Shown piece by piece: positions 53,021 through 62,334 of a stretch of 64,000 nt of DNA. The DNA lies in contig OY979716.1 of NCBI GenBank assembly GCA_963855995.1, forward strand, positions 28,470,421 through 28,534,420, written 5' to 3'. This DNA comes from Muricea muricata. Taxonomy: Eukaryota > Cnidaria > Anthozoa > Malacalcyonacea > Plexauridae. A program made the position numbers and the translations under genes. The notes beneath the pieces are model-generated. The model made no database searches and was not told the origin of the DNA. It worked only from the letters and a program-made list of their open reading frames with translations. Each line of letters opens with the position of its first letter. The stretch's first letter is position 1.

Positions 53021-53521
53021 ATGGACACTCTTCAAATAGAACGTGCCCTTGAACACAACACATTTACAAAAAAGACATTCTGTGGTGTATTTCCTGCTGA
53101 TGAACTACCTATAATTGATACATTCCCTTGTGGATTGGTTGCTAATACAGATCCTAGTACTGAACCAGGAACACATTGGGTGGCATTTTACTTTCCTCAA
53201 AGTGGAAAAGGAGAATTCTTTGATAGTTACGGGTATCCCCCTGAATATTATGGGGAATCATTTAAATTTTATAAAACGGAAATGATAAACAATCGTAGAT
53301 TACAAAGCTCGTGGAGTGAAGTGTGTGGACAATACTGTATTTTTTACCTTTACCATAGGAGTCGTGGTTATAGCATGAATAAAATTGTAAACTTGTTTTC
53401 AAGTAATGTTGAGTTAAATGATTGTAATGTAGCTTGTTATATTAAAAAACATTTTAAGATAGTTATAGAAAACCAACCCATTTGTGGGCTTAAACAATGT
53501 TGTAAAGCTTTACTGAAATAA
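53021..53521 (+). CDS. Adenain-type cysteine protease (166 aa)
   Basis: Catalytic His in 'GTHWVAFYF', acidic partner in 'GEFFDSYGYP', and Cys in 'VCGQYCIFYLYHRS' (Q upstream forms the oxyanion hole). This is the Polinton/adenovirus C5/Ulp1-fold maturation protease, which cleaves virion precursors after packaging. It ends about 95 bp before the convergent gene at 53615. Confidence 0.9.
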   Translation: MDTLQIERALEHNTFTKKTFCGVFPADELPIIDTFPCGLVANTDPSTEPGTHWVAFYFPQSGKGEFFDSYGYPPEYYGESFKFYKTEMINNRRLQSSWSEVCGQYCIFYLYHRSRGYSMNKIVNLFSSNVELNDCNVACYIKKHFKIVIENQPICGLKQCCKALLK

Positions 53522-53614
53522 ATTATTCACAAAAAAAGTTTTTTGTTTTATAAAAAATTTTATTCAACTTTATATATTAATACATAAAATAGTTTCATAT
53601 TAAAAAGTTTCATA

Positions 53615-54202
53615 TTAAAAAGTTATCCAATCCTTTAATCCTGTTTGAAACTTTCCAGGGGGACTTTTTTTATTATTTAAAACTTTATTCTCCTCAGCTT
53701 CAGACCACCTCCTTTCATTCCTTACAAGATCTTTAGGGATGTTTATTTCATTTAATACATTATAAAATTCCCGTACACCTACAGGGTTAAAATGTTTACG
53801 GGGCCTCATTGCATCGGAAATGAGATCAGAAATGTTGGATTTAGGTATAAGGACACCATTTAAAAGGACTTGTCCCATATCATCCCATGTAATAGCATCT
53901 CTCCTTTCTTTTAAATGTGCCAGTAATGCCTCAGCCCTTGTTTTCATGGTCTTTGGAATACCACGCACTATCATTTCACTGGATAAAGAATCTTCACCCC
54001 CACCATACATTACTCCTTTGGGTAGTTTAGAATATATTCCTGTTGGTGGGGCATAAAATGTATTTATAGCCTGTTGCATATCAAAATCTTCACCCCCACC
54101 ATACATTATTCCTTGTGGTGAATCGGTATTTCCAAGCCTTTGCCTATCACGTTCTTCATATCTTAAAAGTCTTTCTTCAGGGATTAAAACCATACGTTTC
54201 AT
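53615..54202 (-). CDS. Conserved Polinton virion protein with two MYGGG sites (195 aa)
   Basis: Start chosen at MKRMVLIPEE (54202), the usual start of this widespread Polinton ORF family. It contains two near-identical segments, 'GIMYGGGEDF' and 'GVMYGGGEDS', which match the adenovirus protease consensus (M/I/L)-x-G-G|x. The C-terminal domain ('LLAHLKERRDAITWDDMGQVLLNGVLIPKSNISDLI') is the conserved part. Probably a structural or scaffold precursor; inferred. Confidence 0.65.
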   Translation of the reverse strand: MKRMVLIPEERLLRYEERDRQRLGNTDSPQGIMYGGGEDFDMQQAINTFYAPPTGIYSKLPKGVMYGGGEDSLSSEMIVRGIPKTMKTRAEALLAHLKERRDAITWDDMGQVLLNGVLIPKSNISDLISDAMRPRKHFNPVGVREFYNVLNEINIPKDLVRNERRWSEAEENKVLNNKKSPPGKFQTGLKDWITF

Positions 54203-54215
54203 TTCGGTAATAACT

Positions 54216-54542
54216 TTACAAATTCTTTGATAACAAGGCAATTGCAATAGGTAGTACTGCTGCGAGACCTGCACTGCCCCCTTTTTGAAGTAGAAGTTTT
54301 CTTTTCTTTGCTACAGATACATCTTTTTTTGCTAGAGAGTAGAGCTGTTTCTTGTACCGGGACAAACGTTGTTTCTGCTGTGGAGATAACTTTATCACCC
54401 CTTTAATCATATTCAGAACAATCTCTGCAATAGCTTTCACTACGTCAGGAGAAGCGTGTTGTATAATTGCTTTTTTTAATTTAGCATTAGCAACTGCTAA
54501 AATTTTAAGGGTCGGAAGAGCTCTTCTTACAACAGAAGACAT
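54216..54542 (-). CDS. Conserved small Polinton protein with hydrophobic C-terminus (108 aa)
   Basis: Start at MSSVVRRALPTL (54542). Basic helical body ('LSPQQKQRLSRYKKQLYSLAKK'), then 'QKGG' and a hydrophobic tail 'SAGLAAVLPIAIALLSKNL' that may be a membrane-active peptide. It belongs to a very common animal Polinton ORF family of unknown function. It sits between 53615-54202 and 54556-55266, all minus strand and tightly packed. Confidence 0.65.
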   Translation of the reverse strand: MSSVVRRALPTLKILAVANAKLKKAIIQHASPDVVKAIAEIVLNMIKGVIKLSPQQKQRLSRYKKQLYSLAKKDVSVAKKRKLLLQKGGSAGLAAVLPIAIALLSKNL

Positions 54543-54555
54543 TTTGCAAATGAAT

Positions 54556-55266
54556 TTATTCCAATGCAATATTGATTAATATATCCGCATCTACAGTTTC
54601 TTTTATATTAGATTCCACTGTAAATTCCATCTTAAATACAACTTCATTTTTAGCAGGACGCCACGCGTATGAACCCCTTTCATATACATAGCAATTTGAA
54701 TTCAAACGAGTCCCTGGAGTAATTGGTAGGAATGCAAGGATTGTACTCTCATTACCATCCAATCCAATATTTTTTGAGGAATCAATAAGGTCGCATGTTA
54801 CAATTAAATATCTTAAACCGTGATTCACATCTACAGGTTTTTGAGACGCAGTAGTACTACCAACTCCTAATACGTGATTCTCAGGAAACCCTAAAAGTTT
54901 TCCAAACTTTTTCAGGTTTACGGCACTCCCTGTTTCATTAATAATACTGCATTTATTGTCATGTACGCTCATTGAAAGTTTAAGCTTCACTGAATCCAAA
55001 CGTTCCTTAATTTGTTCAAAATCCCAATACCCTTCTCCCAAAGATACCTCTTCATCTTTGCTAGAGTCTGTTGGATCTTTTTTAATAATGATTTTTCCAT
55101 TACCCATACCATTTGTAATATTTTTAAATTTCCAAAACACCGTTACCTCCTTAGCTCCCAAAAGCGATCCGTACGTAGCTATAGGTTTTGTAAAATTTAT
55201 TGTTTCCCTTCCCCCCTTAATAAATACTGAAATATTTTTCATTGTTATCTCTTTAATGCTCTTCAA
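54556..55266 (-). CDS. Conserved Polinton virion-type protein (B copy, 236 aa)
   Basis: Homologue of 36258-36863 in Polinton A (shared 'GYW-F', 'NKCSI', 'LLGFPEN', 'V-HGLRYLIVTCDLID'). Start either 55266 or MKNISV at 55242; an upstream TATATATAC (55272-55280) favours the first. Beta-rich. Probably a capsid-associated protein; the conserved pairing with capsid genes supports this. Confidence 0.6.
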   Translation of the reverse strand: MKSIKEITMKNISVFIKGGRETINFTKPIATYGSLLGAKEVTVFWKFKNITNGMGNGKIIIKKDPTDSSKDEEVSLGEGYWDFEQIKERLDSVKLKLSMSVHDNKCSIINETGSAVNLKKFGKLLGFPENHVLGVGSTTASQKPVDVNHGLRYLIVTCDLIDSSKNIGLDGNESTILAFLPITPGTRLNSNCYVYERGSYAWRPAKNEVVFKMEFTVESNIKETVDADILINIALE

Positions 55267-55287
55267 TAAATGAGTATATATACATTT

Positions 55288-55914
55288 TTACTTTGGCATA
55301 TATACTATATGTCTTTCTCCAGGAAAAATATTGGTACGTAATCGTAGGTTTTCAGAAGTTTGGGGATGACAATCAATAAGTAAATAACTAAAAGGTTTCT
55401 TAGTTGCGTCACGGAAAGAATCCATTAAGTATTGACTTTGTCCCGGGAACATTTGTTTCGCTAAAGTAGCAATTCCCAAAGTATCACGAGGGTTTTTAAA
55501 AACTATAATGTAATGAGAATTCAAACTGATAGTTCTAGATAATTTCCCAGGAGGAAATAAATTTTGGGTAAGATATAGTACTGAAATCCCTTTATGATGA
55601 GAACCTCTTGTAAAAAAATCAGAAACACGTTGATCTTTAGAACATTCACTCATTAAATCATCCAATATTAACAATGTTTGATCGTGCCCTTGTGTTAATT
55701 GTTTTAAATCTCCTGGAAATCCTTCAATAAAATCTACTTCTTTTAGTTCATCAAATTCCTTTTGATATTCTCCATAACAGTAAACCACCTTTGTTGGAAC
55801 AGGATGAAACAATTCATTTAAATAATGTAATAATTTACGAACAAAATACGATTTTCCACTTTGAGTTTGTCCTGATATATAAAAATTAGCAGGTACTTTA
55901 AATCTCACATCCAT
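55288..55914 (-). CDS. Polinton B packaging ATPase (208 aa)
   Basis: Start chosen at MDVRFKV (55914), because upstream codons to 55959 are hydrophobic and untypical. Walker A GQTQSGKS at about residue 15, Walker B 'TLLILDDLM' at about 85, and 'VLYLTQNLF' sensor. FtsK/HerA-like genome packaging motor. Intact. Confidence 0.92.
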   Translation of the reverse strand: MDVRFKVPANFYISGQTQSGKSYFVRKLLHYLNELFHPVPTKVVYCYGEYQKEFDELKEVDFIEGFPGDLKQLTQGHDQTLLILDDLMSECSKDQRVSDFFTRGSHHKGISVLYLTQNLFPPGKLSRTISLNSHYIIVFKNPRDTLGIATLAKQMFPGQSQYLMDSFRDATKKPFSYLLIDCHPQTSENLRLRTNIFPGERHIVYMPK

Positions 55915-56014
55915 AACGTTACAAGTGCAGATAATAAATAAACTAAAAACTATATACAACTTTTTTCTTATAGGTAATATTATTTACAAAACTGGTAAAC
56001 GATAACTAAAAGTT

Positions 56015-56416
56015 TCAGAGCTCTGCAATGTACAGTGCATATCCATCACCGCCTCCTATTCTTTCCACAGGACCTCTGGTTACTAAGTATGCTGCTATGG
56101 TTGCGTCACCATTGTGCTTTAGTATAGGAACTGCTAGACGAACAGCTTCACGTACTGAATTCTCTTCGGGAATGTTCATACGGTAAACAAGTGTCAAGTA
56201 TGCTAGAGCACGTCCAAGATTACGCACATCCATTTCATTAAAAACATTTTGTAATTCCTCGGAATTCAATTGGGTCACAATATCATTATACAAATCCTCA
56301 TGACTATTGAGTATATATTGAGTGAATGTAGAAAGCATTGTTATATTTATATTAACATCATTTTTTTTCAATTCATCCACAATAATCTCCATAGCCCTTT
56401 CCTTGTTGTGCTCCAT
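56015..56416 (-). CDS. Unrecognised Polinton B protein (133 aa)
   Basis: All-helical ('AMEIIVDELKKNDVNINITMLSTFTQYIL'), ending 'ERIGGGDGYALYIAEL'. The IGGG|D there also fits the adenain-type cleavage consensus near the C-terminus. A TATATAAG box at 56446-56454 lies about 35 bp upstream and a motif array lies beyond it. Confidence 0.55.
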   Translation of the reverse strand: MEHNKERAMEIIVDELKKNDVNINITMLSTFTQYILNSHEDLYNDIVTQLNSEELQNVFNEMDVRNLGRALAYLTLVYRMNIPEENSVREAVRLAVPILKHNGDATIAAYLVTRGPVERIGGGDGYALYIAEL

Positions 56417-56462
56417 TCTGACCTTTTAGTGTACCGCTCGTCCTTGGCACTTATATAACTTG

Positions 56463-56635
56463 ATGGAAAGTGCATGTTTGGAAAGTGCATGTTTGGAAAG
56501 TGCATGTTTGGAAAGTTCATTTTTTTTGGAAAGTGCATTTTTGGAAAGTGCATGTTTGGAAAGTTCATTTTTGGAAAGTTCATTTTTTGGAAAGTGCATT
56601 TTTGGAAAGTTCATTTTTTGGAAAGTGCATTTTTA
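56463..56635. promoter_or_regulatory. Array of eleven GGAAAGT(G/T)C motifs
   Basis: Eleven units of TTTGGAAAGTGCAT or TTTGGAAAGTTCAT are spaced 14-20 bp apart upstream of the 56416 minus-strand gene. Both strands read open by periodicity, which explains several false ORFs. Confidence 0.75.
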
Positions 56636-57160
56636 ATAAGTACAGTCCGAATCCCACACAACTGATTCGAGTTTTTGTACACATGTCATTTTACTCCACT
56701 CTAAATTCATATCACGTATGTATGGTTTCACAATTACCCGTACGATGTGCGCTTTGATGTGTTGTCCTCCATTATCCAATTCATTGGCAAGGAATGTTAA
56801 TTTCTTTTGTTTTTTACGTTCAATCATTGTATGATTTTTCCAGAGTACAGGTAAAACTTGATGTTTAATTGTTTTATATACACCTTTCCTATACATAGGT
56901 TTTCCAAACATATTTGATTTCAAAAAACCATGAATTATAGCTGTAACCATACTTGCAATGTTTAATTCGCATACTTTGAATATGATACATTTCGTACATT
57001 CTTTATAGTATACTGTTTCTTTATACCATCGCGGTAAATGATTGTAACGAAATTCCCTATGAAGATCTTTGACTAACTCGTCTGTGCTGTTGAGCGTTTC
57101 CAGAACGGACAGAATGTTATTTATTTTTACACTAACGCACTCATTGATTTTTCCTGCTTT
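56633..57160 (-). CDS. Conserved small Polinton protein (B copy), start codon unclear
   Basis: Homologous to 34359-34846 ('VLPVLWKNHTMIERKKQKKLTFLANEL'). The coding frame is open from about 57200 but has no in-frame ATG before M at 56950, which lies inside the conserved region. Either a spliced leader exon, a non-AUG start or loss of the start must be involved. Function unknown. Confidence 0.55.
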   Translation of the reverse strand, partial: KAGKINECVSVKINNILSVLETLNSTDELVKDLHREFRYNHLPRWYKETVYYKECTKCIIFKVCELNIASMVTAIIHGFLKSNMFGKPMYRKGVYKTIKHQVLPVLWKNHTMIERKKQKKLTFLANELDNGGQHIKAHIVRVIVKPYIRDMNLEWSKMTCVQKLESVVWDSDCTY

Positions 57161-57167
57161 AAAGTTT

Positions 57168-57225
57168 TTGGAAAGTGCATTTTTGGAAAGTTCAGTGTTG
57201 AAGAAAGTGTCGTTTTGAAGAAAGT
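57168..57225. promoter_or_regulatory. Short array of GGAAAGT(G/T)C motifs
   Basis: Four units lie between the PolB stop and the small conserved gene on the same strand. Confidence 0.55.
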
Positions 57226-57228
57226 TCC

Positions 57229-60200
57229 TTAAAACCCATAGGGTAATGTTTCATAACTGTCTGTAATAACGCGCTTATTATATACAATGCGATAATCTTT
57301 CTTCATTTTTTTGGTGACAATGTTTTTTTCTTTTTTGTCCCGTGTGATTTTAAAAGGAATGTCAATTGTTACTTTTGCTTCCATTTCGCAATTCACACTT
57401 AAATGAACAAGAGCTTGAACAACATCATGATTAAGTTTCCCTGATGTAGCATAGTCTAAAGTAATACCACGTATCTTCGTTTCTGTTTTACCATTCTTTG
57501 TGCGGTAGGCATAATTCTTAGGTCCACCAGAGACAAACGATGTAATGTAATCTCCATCCAACTCATCTGTGAGGTCTCCCAAATAATTCCCCAAAGGCGG
57601 GCCAGGTTTACCTGTCTTATGCACATAAATCACAGAGTCTGTGTCATAGTACAAGACACGCTCTTGTAGCACATCTAACAAATCATATAACTTCAAACGG
57701 GCATAAGCTGTAGTAAAGGCTGCAATCACAATATTAACTTTATCATTATATTCAATAAATTCTTCCGCAGTCTTATACTGAACTTCGAGCATAACATCAT
57801 TGACAATACGTGCATTACATACTTCGAATTCTGCAGAGTACAAAAGGTCGTAGAAACGGGAGGGTTCTTGTACCATTTCAGTTTTGGTTAAATTTGAACG
57901 TTGTGCAAATTTCCCTAAAAATATAAAAATTTTTTACTAATACTGCTCAAAAGCTTGATAATAATAATATAATTATATACGTACCCCATAATGAATTCAA
58001 CATAAGTTTTGCTAAAGAACGTAGGCCTGAATTATATTCAATCCTCTCAGGATCAAGATGAATTTCTTCGTGCTCATAATACTCATTGATGTAATCTTGT
58101 TTCTGCTCTTCCGTAATACAACCTTTAAGGTAACCACTGGCCTCTTGTTTAATCTTCAGGAACGTGTTTACATACTCTTTAAACAATTCAGTAGAATGGT
58201 TTGGGAAATGCCAGACTTCGTGAATTTTTAAAATTCGGTACCCTTTTTCAATAGCTTTCATTAATTCCACATGACACCACGTACCAAGGATAGATCTTTC
58301 TTGCTCAGAATGCGTACACGGGGCTTTATTCAAGGTATCAACACAGGTTTTACACAAAGGAAACATGAGTTTATTCTGTGTATGGTAAGGAAGAACAGGG
58401 TGGCGTAAACCTCTGGGTGGTAATGCTGTACATTTGATTAAACCAAAGTAGGAAGAAATATCTTCAAAATTCTCTGTGATAATTACAGGATGCCCAATCA
58501 CATTCTCTGTTGATTTGTTACAACAGGGATATAAACTTGTAAAATCCACATACCTAAATATAATATTTTCAATTATTACTTTTCAAATAAGTCTTATAAA
58601 AAATTTCTTAAAAATACTTACTTTATTTCCTCGTCTTCTTCACATACGTGATATAGTTTTGCAGCATTAGTACGTCCCCCATAGAATGCATCACGTGGAT
58701 GTAAAGGATCAACAAGTTCGTACTCCTCAAAATACCGTTTCATATTTTCATCATGTTCCATTTCTTTCTTTAATTCACATTCCCACATTTCTACAACACG
58801 GAAACCTTTACCTTTAAGATAACAAATCTTTTCCAATGTATCTTCATGAAGCTGTTGCATAGTCTTTCCATTTACAGAATTCACAGTATCCCTAGCATAG
58901 CAATCCAAACACCCTGAAAATATATACACGTTTATATTTAATAACTTATCCTTATTCAAATATTATTAATATTTTTCCACATAACTTACCATGCCAAAAA
59001 CATCCTTGAAATTCGTACGCTGTATGCAGCTCTTCGCAATACCCATCCAATGAATATTTTCCAACACGTTTCTCTCCACCATTTCTAACATGGTCGATCT
59101 GTATGTTGTTTTCTTGCATGACGTAAGATAACCATTTAACAGCTATATTGGACTGTTTTGTTTTCAAGTAACGGTCAGGAGGAAAAATGGCTATGGTATC
59201 TTTCTCCAAGAAATTAGTACGGTAAACTTCATGACAAGCACTTGCAATTGTTAAGCATTTCTCGAATGGATCGATATTTGTAACTTCACGAAGCATTTCA
59301 CGAAATTCCATGCAACATTTCCGTAAAATGTCAACATCAGACCTGCAATACTTGACAATCTCTTCTTTAAAATTAAATACATAATTGTTATCTCTTTGCT
59401 CTTTATGCCACGAAAGGAATGCTTTCCTTGTTTCAGGTTTCATTGAATTAGGAAAGTAATAGGGCTCAGGTGGAATAGGACCTATATAATCTTCATTCTC
59501 TGCCCGGTTAAATAGGTGAGGGAAGTAACCTTTACATAATTCATCCATCCCAAAAGTTTTAGGAAACTTGGCTAAACCCATAGGAATAAAATTGAGGGAG
59601 TCGATGAACTTTATATTGAACATGGGTACTGTCATTGAAAGGATTTTTGCACCTCTTAAAATAACTTCATATTTAACACCATTCTGGTTGAGATAATTCT
59701 GAATGAAATATCCGTCATACCCTTGGAAATTATGTGCTACCAGTATACAATCCTTATGTTCATTTGTAAATAGCCATTTGCAAAAATCCGCATTGGTATT
59801 CTTACCCTGGAATATCCACTCGTCTCCAGCTTCATTATGTACAATACATAAATTAGGTTTGTGAATTCCATCTTCCTGTGTACTCTCAAAATAAAAAAAC
59901 AGTAATTCGCTATACCGACTTTCTTCAGGCTGTACTGTTTTCTGTATATAACACTTATGTTCATTATCCTCTTTAAGAATTTCTCGACATGTTTTACATT
60001 TTCTTCCACATATATGACTCTTTAAGCTTATAACATTCACAGATTTTCCACAATTTTCACACTTCTTTATTCCTTCACAAACTGATTTTCCGCGACCTAT
60101 GGGTTCTTTATGCCGATCATAGCATGCTTTACTTCTGAACATCCGACCACACTGATCACATTTCATAGGACCATCTACTTTACATTCATAAGCACGACAT

Positions 60201-60988
60201 GATTTGCACATCCCTGAACATATATGATTAAGGGTTTGGTCGTAGGGACGTCTGCACTTATGACAAAAATAGGATTTGGACAGGAAACCAGGCATACTGG
60301 TAATAACATCATAATGATTATGATGAAGGTATAGGTAAATAGGTTTTACATCAGAAGTTGCAGGACTGGGTGGATAAATAATGGAATTGTTATGGTCTAA
60401 TGAAACTATATTTATTTCATAGCCAGTAAGATATTCTTGAAACTTTTCCACTTCAGGTATACCACATGGACCAAAAGGAACATTAGCTGACTGATGTAAT
60501 TCTCTTGCTTTATCTTCTTGTGCTTTCCAACGAGAATCTGTTAAAGTCTTATACCTTGGGTCTTTTTCAATTTTAGCAATACCCACTACAAGTGCTCGTG
60601 CTAAACATAAGTCATCTTTATTTCGTATGTTTATAATTGACCTTTTCTTTTGTAAAAATTCTTTTAAATCAATAAGGTCACGCTTTTTTCTCCCACTACC
60701 TTGAGGTGCTTCAACGTGTACTATATCTACTACAACAGTATCATTTAATCGGAAGTCACGGTTGGACTGAATAACACGTTCAATTTGGGAAAAAATACGT
60801 TCGGGTGTAAGTTGTTGCACAGACATGAAAGGTAAGGAAATAGGAGTTTCCAATTGAGTAGAACGTAAAACAAAATGTACTTGATCTTTTTCATCCATAC
60901 CATTAGTTATATCATTGAGCAAATGTTCAAAAATCTTTTGTGTACGTTCATAACTTTGAATTAAATCAAAATCATCTTGAGAAACCAA
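57229..60988 (-). CDS. polB: Polinton B DNA polymerase B, four exons (1181 aa)
   Basis: Exons 60988-58990, 58913-58622, 58553-57985, 57914-57229. Introns of 76, 68 and 70 bp are AT-rich with GTAAGT/GTACGT donors and (T)nAG acceptors, and the joined frame is open for 1182 codons. Domains: N-domain, Cys-rich fingers ('CHKCRRPYDQTLNHICSGMC'), exonuclease ('AHNFQGYDGYF', 'YCRSDVDILRK'), TPR-type palm 'DFTSLYP', 'NSLWGKF', catalytic YDTDS. Exo motif I reads FYFES where D-x-E is expected, so proofreading may be lost. Protein-primed replication of the linear element is the family role. Confidence 0.93.
57915..57984 (-). other. PolB intron 3 (70 bp)
   Basis: GTACGT...TTTTTAG; interrupts the Gly codon of the NSLWG motif. 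Confidence 0.9.
58554..58621 (-). other. PolB intron 2 (68 bp)
   Basis: GTAAGT...ATTTAG; interrupts a Lys codon just before the DFTSLYP motif. Confidence 0.9.
58914..58989 (-). other. PolB intron 1 (76 bp)
   Basis: GTAAGT...TTTTCAG; interrupts a Gly codon in 'FWHG'. Removing it restores the frame. Confidence 0.9.
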
Positions 60989-61701
60989 GGTCGAAACTTC
61001 CTATGTTGTGCTGAGCGACGCAAAGATAGCTGCAATTTTTTCAAATGGTACAAACCACCAAACTCTACCAAACAACCCCTGCCAGACCTGAAAGTCCTAC
61101 GAACCCAATCAAGTCCTACCAAACCTGCTGAAAACCCACTTGAACCAGGATCTATTGTCTTCTTTACAAACCCCGCATCCTATCAATACACCGTGAAAGA
61201 TACAGGATTGAAATTTACAAGCTCAGAAAGTAACCCTGCAAAGGCGTATGCCCAGTTCCTCAGTAAAAATAATCTTACTGATGATGATGTCAGGGAAAAT
61301 AATCTTACTGATGATGACAACCACCCACAAGATGAAAACAAGACACCACCGAAAAAACAAAAAAGAAAATCAAAACCCAAAAAGAAAATCAATCTTGACG
61401 TAAGAGAGAAACCCAATAACGAAATCGGATGGTGGAAAGGCTTCAAAAGACCCCCAGCTCAATGCCCTCCGAACCCTGAATGTGAAAAAGCCACCTGCGA
61501 TCACCTCGAATGCTTTGAGGAAGAGAAACAAGACACCGAGAAACCTACTTCCCCAAAAAATCTATTTCAAGATTTAAAAGATTTTAGAATGCCCCCAACT
61601 GCGAGAAAGGTATTTGTGGTCACTTTGAGTGTTACAACCGCACCTATCAAAAAGGTATACCTAATGAAGAATTGAAAGATTTCTCTGATGATTCATTCTA
61701 G
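60979..61701 (+). pseudogene. GRF-type zinc-finger protein, lacking a start, frameshifted
   Basis: The open frame begins with the second half of a GRF zinc finger (NQGRNFLCC...CNFFKWY) but has no ATG; an upstream stop is at 60962. AG at 60979-60980 could be a splice acceptor for an upstream exon antisense to PolB. Later come a Lys-rich linker and Cys/His motifs 'CEKATCDHLEC'. Near 61595 the frame shifts and a second copy 'CEKGICGHFEC' continues to a stop at 61699. GRF fingers bind single-stranded DNA. Status uncertain. Confidence 0.5.
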
Positions 61702-61860
61702 TGTATGAGACAATATTACTAAAGAACACTATTTAAAGTTTTGTAAGTTATGTTATTTTTTATGAACAAACATTTTATGAACATTTATAATATTATTTAC
61801 CTGTTGTATTATTAAAAAGAGTTAAATAAATACCAATCTTGAATAAGTATGGTTTTCTAA
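61702..61860. other. Spacer between convergent genes
   Basis: AT-rich, no coding features; contains possible polyadenylation signals (AATAAA at 61826). Confidence 0.4.
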
Positions 61861-62181
61861 TTAACAAGTCCGACAATTGCACTTGGTTGCAACAGATACA
61901 ACTTGAACACTACGAGGAGAATTACACAAGACAACTCGCTTTATCCTTTTCTTAATTGGTTTACAGCAAGTACATGTTTCTATAAATCCATTTATCCCTA
62001 ACCGCGGTTTTGCAGTAGATATACAATAGCCATTACATCCAAAACTACTAACTGTTTTTTTACCGCAACCATGTGTCAATACTTCAGCTTGTATCTTTCG
62101 TGAACGACACAACTCATGACTAATAACACTTGCGAAAAGTAAATTAGACAGAATAATCAATCCTAGGCAGATTTTACTCAT
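61861..62181 (-). CDS. Secreted cystine-knot protein (bursicon/DAN-like, 106 aa)
   Basis: Start at MSKICLGLIIL (62181); the first 21 residues form a signal peptide ending near 'FASVIS|HE'. The mature part has 11 cysteines in the CTCK order: C25, C39, then CNGYC (CxGxC), then CTCC, C86, and a C-terminal CNCRTC (CxC..C). This is the layout of bursicon and DAN/gremlin-type extracellular ligands or BMP antagonists. It is the last gene before the right TIR, within Polinton B. It was probably captured from an animal host; it may act on host signalling. An ATG at 62214 would add 11 unlikely residues. Confidence 0.75.
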   Translation of the reverse strand: MSKICLGLIILSNLLFASVISHELCRSRKIQAEVLTHGCGKKTVSSFGCNGYCISTAKPRLGINGFIETCTCCKPIKKRIKRVVLCNSPRSVQVVSVATKCNCRTC

Positions 62182-62227
62182 ATTACTTGAATCATAGCCT
62201 TGAGAAAATAACAAAATAGATTTACCA

Positions 62228-62318
62228 AAAACTGCACTTTAAAAACTGGACTTTCTAAAAATCTGCACTTTCCTAAAAACATGACTTTCCTATTAAATAT
62301 CAATTAACGGGACTTTCC
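62228..62318 (-). promoter_or_regulatory. Promoter array with ACTTTCC motifs and a perfect kappaB-like site
   Basis: Four ACTTTC(C) units (the complement of GGAAAGT) are followed by GGGACTTTCC at 62309-62318, identical to a classical NF-kappaB site. It lies 47-137 bp upstream of the cystine-knot ATG, between it and the right TIR. Confidence 0.6.
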
Positions 62319-62334
62319 TTTTTATAATTAATTC

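Noticed and set aside
56368..56665. Repetitive ORFs (MNFPKMHFP..., MFGKCMFGK...)
   Set aside because: Produced by the GGAAAGTGCAT promoter array; no independent evidence of coding.
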